A stretch of 62,997 nt of DNA from positions 1 through 62,997 of the forward strand of contig CANDAE010000022.1 of assembly GCA_947382645.1 (NCBI GenBank), given 5' to 3'. Positions within the stretch are counted from its first letter, which is position 1. Every line of letters starts with the position of its first letter. The stretch is from Suilimivivens sp009774465 (GTDB lineage: Bacteria > Bacillota > Clostridia > Lachnospirales > Lachnospiraceae). The position numbers and the translations under genes are program-made. Shown one piece after another: positions 33,593 through 43,589 of the stretch. The notes beneath the pieces were generated by a model. It was not told the origin of the DNA, searched no databases, and was given only the letters and a program-made list of their open reading frames with translations.

Positions 33593-35761
33593 CTATTCTG
33601 CTGCAAACTGTACGGGCCTTCTGAGTTCTTTATTTTCAGATGATGCCGGTATATCTGTTACCGTACCGTCTTCATTAGTTACAGTTGTTGCTTCTGTAGT
33701 GTTTACATACTGGTAAAGTATATAGCCGGTATTGCACTTGATTCCGGTAATACTCTGCTGCGGAATAGGAAATGCCGCTGTCTGGGTGCTTAAAAGCTGC
33801 GTTCCGTCATCCGCCATCAATGTAACTGTCACCAAAGTGCCGCCTCTGTATTTTGGATCTTCCTCCGGTGTGGGCGCTGAAATGCTGTCTGTAAATTTAT
33901 AGGTTGCCTGAGCAGGCCCTAAACTGATACTGATATCCACCAGTGTTCCCGCATCCACATAAGAACCTACAGAATAGCTTTGATAACAAACCAGACCTGT
34001 TAATTCAGGATTTTCATTGTTCACTGTAGATACTACGCCAAGCTGCAGCCCTGCTTCTACCAGCATTGCCATTGCTTCTTCTTCACCTTTAGCCATCAAA
34101 TCCGGCACTCTCACCTTGGCATTTTCCGGCCCTAAGCTGATGCGGATGGTTATGGTTGTTCCGCTGGGTGCTTTAGAACCAGCCTCCGGTGACTGGGTAA
34201 TAATATTTCCTTCCTTGATATATTCATCATGGCCTTCCGTCTTATTTACGATAAATCCCTTCTGACTTAAAGCGGCCACTCCTTCTGCTTCCGACATTCC
34301 CTTTACGTCGGGCACCTCTACCCCTTCTGAACCGGCACTGACTGTAAGTATCACATTGCTGCCTTCATCTACTTTAGTTCCGGCCTCCACACTGGCTGAC
34401 ATGACTGTGCCCTGCTCATACTGAGTGCTTTCCTGATATTCAATCTCCGGTGTCAGACCTAAATTTAAAAGAGCAACTTTAACATCATCTATATTCTTTC
34501 CCACCACTTCAATCATTTCAACCTGCTCTTTTACTTCCTGCGTCTGTTCCTGATTCTGGTCTTCTCCCTTTCCAAAAAGATCAATTTCAAATAATCCTAC
34601 TGCACTGCCCACCAGAAAAAGTACAATACAGCCTATTAAAATGGCAGCAATCACCGCAAGTGCTGTTGTAAGACGTTCTGCTTTCGGATTATAATCCTCC
34701 TCTTCCTCTTCATCATCCTCGTAGTATTCTTCCTCAATCTCCTCTTCTTCTTCGTCCTCTTCTTCCACTACATATCTCTTTTTAGCGTTTCTTTTTACAT
34801 CCGCTTCCGTCCGGAGATGTATGGCCTCTTCCATACTGTCTCTGTGTTTTGACTGCTTTTTAATGCGGGCCATATCCCTGTCGCTGATCATTTTGGTAGA
34901 GCCTTCCTCATCAGAATTAACCACCTTGACAAAATCCTCATCCGGCGTCATCAGTGAGCGCTTTAAATCTGCCACCAGTTCTCCCATAGACTGATATCTC
35001 CGGTCAGGACTCTTCTGGCAGCATTTAAATACAATCTGCTCTACGCTAATCGGAATTTCGGAAACAAACTCACGTGGAGAAGGCATTTCCTCCTGAATAT
35101 GTTTAATTGCAATGGCTACCGTTGTCTCTCCGTTAAAAGGAACCCTTCCTGTCAACATTTCAAACATGGTAACGCCAAGAGAATAAATATCGCTTTTTTC
35201 ATCAGAATATCCGCCTCTTGCCTGTTCCGGAGAAGTATAGTGAACCGAACCCATCACATTTGACGTAATTGTATTGCTGGTAGCAGCTTTTGCAATGCCA
35301 AAATCTGTTACCTTTACCTTGCCTTCCTTGGAAATGATGATATTTTGCGGCTTAATATCTCTATGAATAATATGATTGTTATGAGCTGCCTCAATTCCCA
35401 TACTAACCTGAATTGCAATGCTGACAGCTTCTTTTACGGAAAGTCTGGCCTTTTTTTCAATGTATTTTTTTAAGGTAATACCCTCTACCAGCTCCATAAC
35501 AATAAAGTAGATTCCGTTTTCCTCCCCAACATCATATACATTTACAATATTGGGATGCATAAGACCTGCCGCTGCCTGGGCTTCGATCCTGAACTTGGAA
35601 ACAAAATTGGCATTTTCACTGAATTCCTGTTTTAAAACCTTAACCGCTACCGGACGGTTTAGCTTGTGATCTTTGGCCTTGTACACATCAGACATGCCGC
35701 CTGTGCCAATCTTTTCCAGTATTTCATATCTATCACCGATTATCATTCCTATTTTAACCAT
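33593..35761 (-). CDS. prkC: PASTA-domain Ser/Thr protein kinase PrkC
   Basis: Membrane kinase that senses muropeptides or lipid II, 722 residues. Kinase domain (about 8-275): GTGGMSDVYKAKD, AVKVLK, HRDIKPQN, DFGIAKA. A very acidic juxtamembrane stretch follows, at least 20 Glu/Asp before the membrane segment at about 367-392. Three PASTA repeats follow (VEMIEVVGKNIDDVKVALLN, VEVPDVKGMSEAEGVAAL, VRVPDLMAKGEEEAMAML), then a Thr-rich domain. Paired with stp, 18 bases apart. In spore formers PrkC helps trigger germination. Confidence 0.95.
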   Translation of the reverse strand: MVKIGMIIGDRYEILEKIGTGGMSDVYKAKDHKLNRPVAVKVLKQEFSENANFVSKFRIEAQAAAGLMHPNIVNVYDVGEENGIYFIVMELVEGITLKKYIEKKARLSVKEAVSIAIQVSMGIEAAHNNHIIHRDIKPQNIIISKEGKVKVTDFGIAKAATSNTITSNVMGSVHYTSPEQARGGYSDEKSDIYSLGVTMFEMLTGRVPFNGETTVAIAIKHIQEEMPSPREFVSEIPISVEQIVFKCCQKSPDRRYQSMGELVADLKRSLMTPDEDFVKVVNSDEEGSTKMISDRDMARIKKQSKHRDSMEEAIHLRTEADVKRNAKKRYVVEEEDEEEEEIEEEYYEDDEEEEEDYNPKAERLTTALAVIAAILIGCIVLFLVGSAVGLFEIDLFGKGEDQNQEQTQEVKEQVEMIEVVGKNIDDVKVALLNLGLTPEIEYQESTQYEQGTVMSASVEAGTKVDEGSNVILTVSAGSEGVEVPDVKGMSEAEGVAALSQKGFIVNKTEGHDEYIKEGNIITQSPEAGSKAPSGTTITIRISLGPENAKVRVPDLMAKGEEEAMAMLVEAGLQLGVVSTVNNENPELTGLVCYQSYSVGSYVDAGTLVDISISLGPAQATYKFTDSISAPTPEEDPKYRGGTLVTVTLMADDGTQLLSTQTAAFPIPQQSITGIKCNTGYILYQYVNTTEATTVTNEDGTVTDIPASSENKELRRPVQFAAE

Positions 35762-35779
35762 TCTTTACCTCTTACATCA

Positions 35780-36514
35780 TCATTCTTTGGCGAATACATC
35801 AATTAATATTACTGTAATGTTATCTTTTCCACCATTGTTATTGGCTGCTTCCACCAGCTTTTTCGTTCTCTCCTCAATTGAAATCTGCTCTTTTAAAATT
35901 TCACCGATTTCTTCATCCTCAAGCATGTTGGTAAGTCCATCCGAACACATTAAAACAATGTCCCCCGGATTTAACTCTTCATGGAAAAAGTCAATTTCCA
36001 CTGTATCCATTCCGCCGATTGCTCTGGTAATAATATTTTTGTCCGGATGATTCCTTGCCGACTTCCGGTCAATTCCTCCCATCCGTATCATCTCTTCTAC
36101 CAGAGAGTGATCCCGGGTAATCTGCCTGATTTCCTTATTGATGATATATAGTCTGCTGTCCCCCACATTGGCAACCTGCAGATAATGTCCCAGACAGGTT
36201 GCTGCCACAACAGTGGTTCCCATGCCATAGAGAGTTTCATCCTCTTTGGCTTTTCTCCTGATCTGATCATTGGCCACCCTGATTGCCTTGCTTAAGATTC
36301 TCACAGGATTCTTTTCAAAGCACCCTCTGATTTCCCGAACAATTGTTTCAACTGTGCATTTGGAAGCATAATCCCCCGCATTATGACCTCCCATGCCATC
36401 AGCCACAATAAACACATTAGGAAGATTTCCTACAGGCTCCTCCGATACATATACGAAATCCTGATTCAGTTTTCTCTTTTTTCCTATATCCGTCACAGAA
36501 AAGGATCGTAACAC
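35780..36514 (-). CDS. stp: PP2C-type protein phosphatase Stp/PrpC
   Basis: Metal-dependent Ser/Thr phosphatase that opposes PrkC, 244 residues. PP2C metal-binding motifs are intact: DIGKKRKLNQDF, VADGMGGHNAGDYAS, NVGDSRLYII, LMCSDGLTNML and NGGKDNITVILI. The start is GTG at 36514 with AGGAGG eight bases upstream. Between rlmN and prkC, the usual order. Confidence 0.96.
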   Translation of the reverse strand: MLRSFSVTDIGKKRKLNQDFVYVSEEPVGNLPNVFIVADGMGGHNAGDYASKCTVETIVREIRGCFEKNPVRILSKAIRVANDQIRRKAKEDETLYGMGTTVVAATCLGHYLQVANVGDSRLYIINKEIRQITRDHSLVEEMIRMGGIDRKSARNHPDKNIITRAIGGMDTVEIDFFHEELNPGDIVLMCSDGLTNMLEDEEIGEILKEQISIEERTKKLVEAANNNGGKDNITVILIDVFAKE

Positions 36515-36524
36515 GTTTTACCTC

Positions 36525-37556
36525 CTATTGCAGTGCCTTTTGTCTTCTTCGCAATTGTCCGCATGCACCGTCAATATCTCTTCCCATTTCCCTTCTAATA
36601 GTAACATTTATTCCATTTTTTTCAAGTTTATTTTTAAAGGAAGCAATTTCTGTACCCTTTGACTGCACAAAATCCCTCTCTTTTATCGGATTTACCGGTA
36701 TCAAATTTACATGGCAGTTTAAGTTTTTTGTAAGTGCTGCCAGCCTTTGGGCATCTTCCGGTTTATCATTGACACCGCCAACTAAAGAATATTCAAAAGT
36801 TATCCTTCTTCCCGTTTTTTCAAAATAATACCTGCATGCTTCCATCAGTTCTGCAATAGAATATTTATTGGCTACAGGCATCAGCTCTCTTCTCTTTTCA
36901 TCAGAAGAAGCATGCAGCGACAAAGCCAGCGTAATTTGAAGCTGCTCATCAGCCATTTTTCTCATTTGCGGCACCAGGCCGCAGGTGGAAACGGCAAGAT
37001 TTCTCTGGCTGATATGTAATCCGTTTTCATCTGTCAAAAGCCGGATAAAGCGCAGAAGATTATCATAATTATCCAAAGGCTCTCCTGTTCCCATTACTAC
37101 CACATTGGAAACCCTCTCTCCGGTCAAAAGAGTAACTGCATAAACCTGATCCAGCATTTCCGATGGCGTCAGAGAACGTTCCAGACCTCCTATGGCTGAT
37201 GCACAAAAAGCGCATCCCATGCGGCACCCTACCTGTGAAGAAATACAGACACTGTTGCCATGCTTATATTTCATCCATACACTTTCTACCAAAGAACCAT
37301 CCTTTAGCTCAAATAAATACTTTCTGGTTCCATCTATGTCGGACTCCTGCATTTTCACTTCCTTAATGGAAGTATATTCATATTCCCTGCTGCACTTTTC
37401 TCTAAGTGAAAGAGGAAGATTTGTCATTTCATCAAAACTTCGGGCCAGCTTTTGATGCATCCACTGATAAAGCTGCTTTGCCCGAAATGATTTTTCCCCC
37501 AGCTTTTCCATTTCAGTTTTCAGTTCTTCTAAGGTAAACGATTTAATATCCTGCAT
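36525..37556 (-). CDS. rlmN: Dual-specificity RNA methyltransferase RlmN
   Basis: Radical-SAM enzyme making 2-methyladenosine in 23S rRNA (A2503) and certain tRNAs. About 343 residues. The cluster motif CRMGCAFCAS holds the three Cys. SQVGC, MGTGEPLDNYDN and the late RREMGRDIDGACGQLR with the second catalytic Cys are present. ATG 37556 (MQDIKSF) has AGG upstream and is preferred over GTG 37577, which overlaps rsmB by four bases. Confidence 0.95.
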   Translation of the reverse strand: MQDIKSFTLEELKTEMEKLGEKSFRAKQLYQWMHQKLARSFDEMTNLPLSLREKCSREYEYTSIKEVKMQESDIDGTRKYLFELKDGSLVESVWMKYKHGNSVCISSQVGCRMGCAFCASAIGGLERSLTPSEMLDQVYAVTLLTGERVSNVVVMGTGEPLDNYDNLLRFIRLLTDENGLHISQRNLAVSTCGLVPQMRKMADEQLQITLALSLHASSDEKRRELMPVANKYSIAELMEACRYYFEKTGRRITFEYSLVGGVNDKPEDAQRLAALTKNLNCHVNLIPVNPIKERDFVQSKGTEIASFKNKLEKNGINVTIRREMGRDIDGACGQLRRRQKALQ

Positions 37557-37573
37557 AAAAACCTGCCTTTTTA

Positions 37574-38989
37574 TCACAAATGTCTCAGCTTCGCCAGAAA
37601 AAATCCATCAGTTTCATGTATACCAGGAAAAAGCTGTATCATTCCGCTTTCTCCTTCTTTCTTCAACTCGTCCGGCAGATAAGGAGACAGACTTTCCAGT
37701 TTAAATGGATAATTTTGTGTAAACCACTCCGCCATCTTATGATTTTCTTCCGGATTTATGGTACAGGTACTGTAAATTAACAAGCCTCCCGGCTTTACAT
37801 ACTGCCAGATAACATTAAGCATCTTCCTTTGAAGGTCTTGAAGCTCCTTAAGCCGCTCTTTTGTTACTTTGTATTTAATATCTCTTTTCTTTCCTATAAT
37901 GCCAAGTCCTGAACAGGGCAGATCCGCCAGCACCACATCCGCCTTTTCTCTCAGTTCTTCGTCAAAAATCAATGCATCATGTACAAATGCATCTATATTT
38001 TGATATTCCATTCTTTCTATATTATCTCTGATCAATGACACCTTATACTCTGTCAGATCCCTTGAAATTACTTTTCCTTTTTCCTGCAGTTTCTCAGCAA
38101 GGTGCATGGATTTTCCTCCCGGCGCTGCACATACATCCAGAGCTAAAAGTGGAATATCGCATGTTATCTTATCACCCGTAACATCTATTTCAGTCTGTCT
38201 CCCATCTGTTTTCTGCCTGTTTTCTCCTACTCCGCAGACTTCTGTAACCAGCATACTGCTCACATCCTGAACCATAAAATATCCTTCTTCATATCCAGGC
38301 AGATTTTGAATGCCATCTATATTAGACAGTTGAAAAGCATAGGATAAATACGGATGGCCATTTACAATAACACCTGTTTTTTCAAGCTGTTTTATCCATT
38401 CCTCTATCTGCCTGCTGCTTAATTCTTCTTTTATCCGCACCGACACAGGATGTTCCTTTAAAAGTCCCTCCAAAATGTGGGAGGTGGTTTCTTCTCCATA
38501 TGCATCCATCCACATTTTTACCAGCCATTCCGGCATGGAATACCATACAGACAAAAACCTGCATTTTTCCTTCTCTCTGTCCGGATAAATGATTTTTGTC
38601 TTATTTCTGGCTATATTGCGAAGCAGACCATTTACAAATCCCGATAAGCCTTTAAATCCTCTTTTTCCTGCCAGCTTCACTGCCTCGTTACAGACTGCAC
38701 TGTCAGGAATACTGTCCATATAAAGCATCTGGTATACGCTCATTCTCAGCAGATTTCTGATCAAAGGTTTCATCTTATCAACAGGCGTCCTGGAAAATTG
38801 GTTCAAAATATAATCCATCTGAATCAGTCTTTCCAGAGTTCCTTCTGTCACTCTTTTAATGAAAGCTTTCTCTCTGCTTTCCATATAATTATATTTATCC
38901 AGAACATCTCTGATTACCAAATGGCTGTAGTTTTCCTTTTCCAGAATTTCTATCAGCATATCCAGTATCAGTTCTCTCTTATTTTCCAC
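37574..38989 (-). CDS. rsmB: 16S rRNA (cytosine-967-C5)-methyltransferase RsmB
   Basis: SAM-dependent methyltransferase, 471 residues. The N-terminal NusB-like RNA-binding domain (about 1-130) is followed by the catalytic domain with LDVCAAPGGKSMHLAE (SAM site), ADLPCSGLGIIGKK (first catalytic Cys region) and YSTCTINPEEN (second Cys). Part of the fmt-def-rsmB-rlmN-stp-prkC-rsgA series common in Firmicutes. Confidence 0.95.
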   Translation of the reverse strand: MENKRELILDMLIEILEKENYSHLVIRDVLDKYNYMESREKAFIKRVTEGTLERLIQMDYILNQFSRTPVDKMKPLIRNLLRMSVYQMLYMDSIPDSAVCNEAVKLAGKRGFKGLSGFVNGLLRNIARNKTKIIYPDREKEKCRFLSVWYSMPEWLVKMWMDAYGEETTSHILEGLLKEHPVSVRIKEELSSRQIEEWIKQLEKTGVIVNGHPYLSYAFQLSNIDGIQNLPGYEEGYFMVQDVSSMLVTEVCGVGENRQKTDGRQTEIDVTGDKITCDIPLLALDVCAAPGGKSMHLAEKLQEKGKVISRDLTEYKVSLIRDNIERMEYQNIDAFVHDALIFDEELREKADVVLADLPCSGLGIIGKKRDIKYKVTKERLKELQDLQRKMLNVIWQYVKPGGLLIYSTCTINPEENHKMAEWFTQNYPFKLESLSPYLPDELKKEGESGMIQLFPGIHETDGFFLAKLRHL

Positions 38990-39004
38990 GTTTCATTTCC
39001 TTTG

Positions 39005-39727
39005 CTAATCGTCTCTTCTTCTGCCTCCGGTTAAAAGAACAAGCCTTAAAAGCTGCAAAATCGAAGAGGCTGCCGCTGCCACATAAGTAAGAGCTGCTGC
39101 ACTCAATACCCGCTTACAGTCCTTTACTTCTCCCTGATTCATAAGTCCGTAGCTTCCAAGCATATCCAATGCTCTTCCGGATGCGTCAAACTCCACCGGC
39201 AGCGTCACAATCTGAAATAACACTGCAAGGGCAAATATCCATACGCCAATCTGCGCCAGTGAAAAATATGCGCCTCCCGGCAATTCAAAACCAAATCCAA
39301 GAACCAGTCCAAGAATCACTATAGGCAGTCCTAATCTGGAGCCAATGTTTGCCGCAGGAACCAGTGCCGACCTGATTTTCAGGGGAAGGTAACCGTCTCT
39401 GTGCTGCAATGCATGTCCGCATTCATGGGCTGCAACCCCAATTGCTGCCACAGAGGGAGAGCCATATACGGAATCTGACAAATTTAGCACTTTTCTGGTT
39501 GGATCATAGTGATCTGTCAGGTCACCGGAAACGTGTTTCACCTGCACGTCATAAATACCTGACATCTGGAGTATCCTTCTTGCCGCTTCTGCCCCTGTCA
39601 TCCCGCTGTAGCTGCGCACTTTGGCGTACTTGCGGTAAGTGCTGTTTACCCGTGAACTTGCAAAGATGCATAAAAGAGCTCCGATCAGTACTAAAATATA
39701 GGTAGGATCAAAGTAGTAGCCAAACAT
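39005..39727 (-). CDS. Membrane zinc metallopeptidase, YugP-like
   Basis: 240-residue membrane protein of the neutral zinc metallopeptidase group (YugP, DUF2342-like naming varies). The zinc motif AAHECGHALQH is intact. Before it come AARRILQMSGIYDV and LTDHYDPTRKVLNLS. Hydrophobic segments are at residues 8-23 and about 120-190, and the end reads TYVAAAASSILQLLRLV. It lies between rsmB and fmt, a position often seen in Clostridia. Substrate unknown. Confidence 0.88.
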   Translation of the reverse strand: MFGYYFDPTYILVLIGALLCIFASSRVNSTYRKYAKVRSYSGMTGAEAARRILQMSGIYDVQVKHVSGDLTDHYDPTRKVLNLSDSVYGSPSVAAIGVAAHECGHALQHRDGYLPLKIRSALVPAANIGSRLGLPIVILGLVLGFGFELPGGAYFSLAQIGVWIFALAVLFQIVTLPVEFDASGRALDMLGSYGLMNQGEVKDCKRVLSAAALTYVAAAASSILQLLRLVLLTGGRRRDD

Positions 39728-39786
39728 AGTATTATTTCTCCTTTCAAAAATAACAGGAAAGATTCAGACAAAGTTTTCAGTCTGTC

Positions 39787-40734
39787 TTATGAAATTCCCA
39801 GCTGAGTTCCTTCTTCCAGTTGATAACCTAAGAGGAAGTCTTTTACGGAAACGCGTTTTTTGCCTTCAAGCTGCAAAGAACGTATGCGCAAAAGGTCTTT
39901 TCCACATGCTACGTCAAAGAAATCTTTGCCAGCACTGCAAACAGTGCCTGGCAGCGCGGAAGAATCCCTTTCCGGTTCCGCCAAAATTACCTCTGCTTCC
40001 CATATTTTCAGGGTTTTCCCATGATAACAGGTAAATGCACTTGGCCAGGAATTTAACCCACGGATCAGTCTTTCTATTTCTATGGCATCTTTCTTCCAGT
40101 CAATCAGTCCCATCGCCTTTGTCAGTCTTGGGGCATAGGAGGATAAGGAATCATCCTGTTTTTCCGGCACCAGCTCTCCACGCTCCAGTTTAGGAATCGC
40201 TTCCACAATCAGCTTTGCGCCAATCTCCATCAATTTATCATGAAGACTTTCTCCCGTCTCTCCAGAATCTATATCCACTTCCGCCTTTAACAGCATATCG
40301 CCGGTATCAAGCCCTTTTTCCATCTGCATTATGGTAACGCCTGTCTTTTTTTCTCCGTTTAAAATCACCCATTGAATAGGCGCTGCTCCCCGATAGGCAG
40401 GAAGAAGAGAAGCGTGTATATTAATGCATCCAAACCGGGGCATATTTAAAATCTCCTCGGACAAAATCTGGCCAAAGGCCGCTATCACAAATAAATCCGC
40501 CGGATATTCCCGCAATTTTTCAACTGCTTCTTTTTCTTTTATTTTAACCGGCTGAAACACGGGTATACCATATTTTAAAGCGCATTCCTTTACCGGCGTC
40601 ATCTGCACTTCTTTTCCCCGTCCTTTTTGCTTATCCGGCTGAGTAACCACCGCACTGATCTGATGGCCTGCCTGAATCAGAGCCTCTAAAGGCGCCACTG
40701 CAAAATCCGGAGTTCCCATATAAACTATTTTCAT
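39787..40734 (-). CDS. fmt: Methionyl-tRNA formyltransferase
   Basis: Formylates initiator Met-tRNA with 10-formyl-THF. About 315 residues. It starts MKIVYMGTPDFAVAPLEAL; the catalytic core has FGQILSEEIL, NIHASLLPAYRGAAPIQW (Asn, His) and EKGLDTGDML. A C-terminal OB domain binds tRNA. ATG 40734 overlaps the def stop (TGATG), so def and fmt are coupled. Confidence 0.96.
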   Translation of the reverse strand: MKIVYMGTPDFAVAPLEALIQAGHQISAVVTQPDKQKGRGKEVQMTPVKECALKYGIPVFQPVKIKEKEAVEKLREYPADLFVIAAFGQILSEEILNMPRFGCINIHASLLPAYRGAAPIQWVILNGEKKTGVTIMQMEKGLDTGDMLLKAEVDIDSGETGESLHDKLMEIGAKLIVEAIPKLERGELVPEKQDDSLSSYAPRLTKAMGLIDWKKDAIEIERLIRGLNSWPSAFTCYHGKTLKIWEAEVILAEPERDSSALPGTVCSAGKDFFDVACGKDLLRIRSLQLEGKKRVSVKDFLLGYQLEEGTQLGIS

Positions 40735-41216
40735 CACTCTTCGTCCTCATACACATCGGAGACATTCATAAGGTCTCCTTCTACTTTTTCCACATACAAA
40801 TGTCCATCCAAATGTTCCAGTTCATGGCAGATTGCCCGGGCAAGAAGCTCTGTTCCTTCCAGTTCAAAAGGCTGCAGGTTCTCATCATATGCTTTTACCT
40901 TCACGTAATTAGGTCTTGTCACCATCCCTGTTTTCCCCGGAACACTAAGGCATCCCTCATTTCCGCTCTGTTCTCCGCTACTTTCCAGGATAACCGGATT
41001 AATCAGAAGATGAGGATCTTCACCTGTCACATCAATTACCGTAATCCTCTTTAAAATTCCCACCTGTGGCGCCGCAAGACCTACGCCGCCAGCCTCATAC
41101 ATGGTATCAAACATGTCATCAATCAATTCTCTGTTACGGTCTGTCATTTCTTTCACTTCCTTACAGACCTTATTTAAAACCGGATCACCTATTTCTCTTA
41201 TGTTTCTGATTGCCAT
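40734..41216 (-). CDS. def: Peptide deformylase
   Basis: Removes the formyl group from nascent proteins; partner step to fmt. 160 residues. All three motifs are present: GVGLAAPQVG, EGCLSVPG (metal Cys) and HELEHLDG (two metal His and the catalytic Glu). The usual HEIDHLDG reads HELEHLDG here, a conservative change. Confidence 0.96.
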   Translation of the reverse strand: MAIRNIREIGDPVLNKVCKEVKEMTDRNRELIDDMFDTMYEAGGVGLAAPQVGILKRITVIDVTGEDPHLLINPVILESSGEQSGNEGCLSVPGKTGMVTRPNYVKVKAYDENLQPFELEGTELLARAICHELEHLDGHLYVEKVEGDLMNVSDVYEDEE

Positions 41217-41256
41217 TTTTTTACCTCATTTCTGCACTGCATCTTCTATATAAATT

Positions 41257-41276
41257 GGCGTCGCAGTACTGACGCC
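41257..41276. terminator. Weak hairpin between priA and def
   Basis: Six-base arms GGCGTC and GACGCC around eight bases. On the minus strand an AT-rich stretch follows rather than a clean T run; the T-rich side is on the plus strand. It may weakly attenuate the priA transcript before def. Confidence 0.35.
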
Positions 41277-41294
41277 TGTTTTGTTTAGTTTTAA

Positions 41295-43538
41295 TTATAA
41301 AGTATTTACAGGATCAAAATCAAACTGCACATTTTCTTCTTTTAATGCCAGAGACTGTAAATACTGTTCTATTTTATCCTTAATTAAGATCAATTGTCCA
41401 TAATCAAAAGCTTTACAGTAGATTACAAACCGGTAAATATCATTTATTTTTCCAATGGATGCCCTGGCCGGGCCTATGACTGCTGCCTTTGCCTTTTCTT
41501 CTTTCCATAAATCCTTTGCTAAAACTGCCAGCTGCCCGGCAAGCTTTTCTCCTTTTTCCTCCTGAGCAGCAGTGACTAAAACCGCCATCATGTGAGCTGC
41601 CGGCGGATAAGAGCCTAATTCCCGGTACAGAATTTCCTCTTCATAAAACGCTTCATAGTTCTGGCCTGCAGCCTTAACAATGCTGTAGTGATCCGGCCGA
41701 TAGGTCTGAATCACCGCCACGCCTGCCTTTTCCCCTCTTCCGGCTCTTCCAACAGCCTGTGTCAAAAGCTGAAACGTTCTCTCTCCTGCCCGATAGTCAT
41801 TATCATTTAAAGATAAATCCGCTGCCAGCACCCCTGCCAGCGTCACATTGGGGAAATCATGTCCTTTTACAATCATCTGGGTTCCCACCAGTACATCTGC
41901 CTCTCCTTCCGCAAAAGCCGAAAGGATTTTTTGATAACTGTCCTTTGTGCGGGTGGTGTCCCCATCCATACGCAGCACCCGTATGCCTGGAAACTGCTTA
42001 TAAAGCTGCTGTTCAATCTGCTGGGTTCCCGCTTTAAATCCCAGCAGATAAGGAGAAGAACAGGAAGGACATTTTTCCGGCTGTCTTGTCTCATAGCCGC
42101 AATAATGACACACCATTTTTCCACCCATATGCTGGGATAATGATACATCACAGTGAGGGCACTTCATTACATAGCCGCAGGCCCGGCAGGATACAAATCC
42201 AGCGTAGCCTCTTCTGTTCAAAAAAAGCATAATCTGCTCTTTTTTCCGGAGTCGGTCCTCTATCAGCTCCTGTAACTTCCTGCTGAAAATGGAGCGGTTG
42301 CCGCTTTTCAGCTCCTGCCTTAAATCAACAACAGAAACCTCCGCCAATTTGCCGCCTGTAAGTCTTCTATTTAAAGTAAATAATTCATAATCTCCCTGTT
42401 TTGCCCGGTAATATGCCTCAAGAGAGGGCGTAGCAGATCCAAGCACCAGACTTGCCTGTTTCATTTGCGCAAGGTACCGGGCTGTCTCTCTTGCATGATA
42501 CCTTGGCATAGTTTCGGACTTATAGCTGTTTTCATGCTCTTCATCCATAATAATCAGTCCTAAATCAGGAAAAGGTACAAACAGGGCCGAACGGGGACCG
42601 ATAATCACATCCAGCTCTCCCTTCCTTGCCCGCTCCCACTGGTCAAATTTTTCTCCCACCGATAATGTGGAATTCATTACCGAAACTCTGTCTCCAAATC
42701 TTTTATAGAAGCGAAGCAATGTCTGATAAGTGAGAGCAATCTCCGGAATCAGCATAATACACTGTTTTCCTCTTTCTATCATGCCTTCTATCAAAGATAA
42801 ATAAACTTCCGTTTTTCCACTTCCTGTAATTCCATGAATTAAATATGTTTTCCGCGTGCCCTGATCAAAATCCAGAAGAACCTTATCTTTTATATCCGCC
42901 TGCTCTTTGCTTAAAACAAGTCCTGCCTCTCTTGCAGTTTCCAGTTTAACCGGATTTCTGTAATAGCTTTCACTTTCTATGGAAATAATTCCCTGTGTCT
43001 GCAGGCTTTTTAAGGTTGCCGCCGCCACATTCAGGCGGCCTGTCACCAGTTCACAGGGAAGCACCGGTTCCCTGCAAAGCTCTGCTAAAACTCTGGCTTT
43101 TGCCCTCTGATGCTTTCTGATACATTCCCCCAGGACAGAACGGGTTTCCTCAACAGATAAAAGGCGTGTAATCTTCTTTTTCTCCCTGTGCTTCATAGTC
43201 TGTTTCACCGGAAGTACTGTTTTTAATGCGGCTATCATAGTGGAACCGTAATTTTCCTTCATCCATGCCGCAAGTTTAATGGCGTCTGTTTCCACAGACA
43301 TACTTCCTGTTACAATTCCTGCCACTTCTTTTTGCTTTTCATCAGGGAATTCCGCTTTATCCGTAACTTCAATCACATACCCTTGCCTTAAATGGCTGCC
43401 TGCACCAAAGGGAATCTGCACACACATACCTGCTTCTATTTTCCCATCAAGTTCTTTTGGAATTTTATATTGAAAAGTTCTGTCTACTTTTTCGTGGGAA
43501 ATATCTATTATAATATTTGCATATCTTCCCTGCGTCAT
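41295..43538 (-). CDS. priA: Primosomal helicase PriA
   Basis: 3'-5' DNA helicase that restarts stalled replication forks, 747 residues. An N-terminal DNA-binding domain is followed by the helicase core: HGITGSGKTEVYLSLI (Walker A), MDEEHENSYKSE (DEEH), LGSATPSLEA and QAVGRAGRGEKAG. Eight zinc-binding Cys lie between (CRACGYVMKCPHCD, CHYCGYETRQPEKCPSC). Full length, intact. Confidence 0.96.
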   Translation of the reverse strand: MTQGRYANIIIDISHEKVDRTFQYKIPKELDGKIEAGMCVQIPFGAGSHLRQGYVIEVTDKAEFPDEKQKEVAGIVTGSMSVETDAIKLAAWMKENYGSTMIAALKTVLPVKQTMKHREKKKITRLLSVEETRSVLGECIRKHQRAKARVLAELCREPVLPCELVTGRLNVAAATLKSLQTQGIISIESESYYRNPVKLETAREAGLVLSKEQADIKDKVLLDFDQGTRKTYLIHGITGSGKTEVYLSLIEGMIERGKQCIMLIPEIALTYQTLLRFYKRFGDRVSVMNSTLSVGEKFDQWERARKGELDVIIGPRSALFVPFPDLGLIIMDEEHENSYKSETMPRYHARETARYLAQMKQASLVLGSATPSLEAYYRAKQGDYELFTLNRRLTGGKLAEVSVVDLRQELKSGNRSIFSRKLQELIEDRLRKKEQIMLFLNRRGYAGFVSCRACGYVMKCPHCDVSLSQHMGGKMVCHYCGYETRQPEKCPSCSSPYLLGFKAGTQQIEQQLYKQFPGIRVLRMDGDTTRTKDSYQKILSAFAEGEADVLVGTQMIVKGHDFPNVTLAGVLAADLSLNDNDYRAGERTFQLLTQAVGRAGRGEKAGVAVIQTYRPDHYSIVKAAGQNYEAFYEEEILYRELGSYPPAAHMMAVLVTAAQEEKGEKLAGQLAVLAKDLWKEEKAKAAVIGPARASIGKINDIYRFVIYCKAFDYGQLILIKDKIEQYLQSLALKEENVQFDFDPVNTL

Positions 43539-43589
43539 CTTTTTGCTCTTTCTGCCTGTTCCTTTTATGCTTTACATGGCAATTTATCT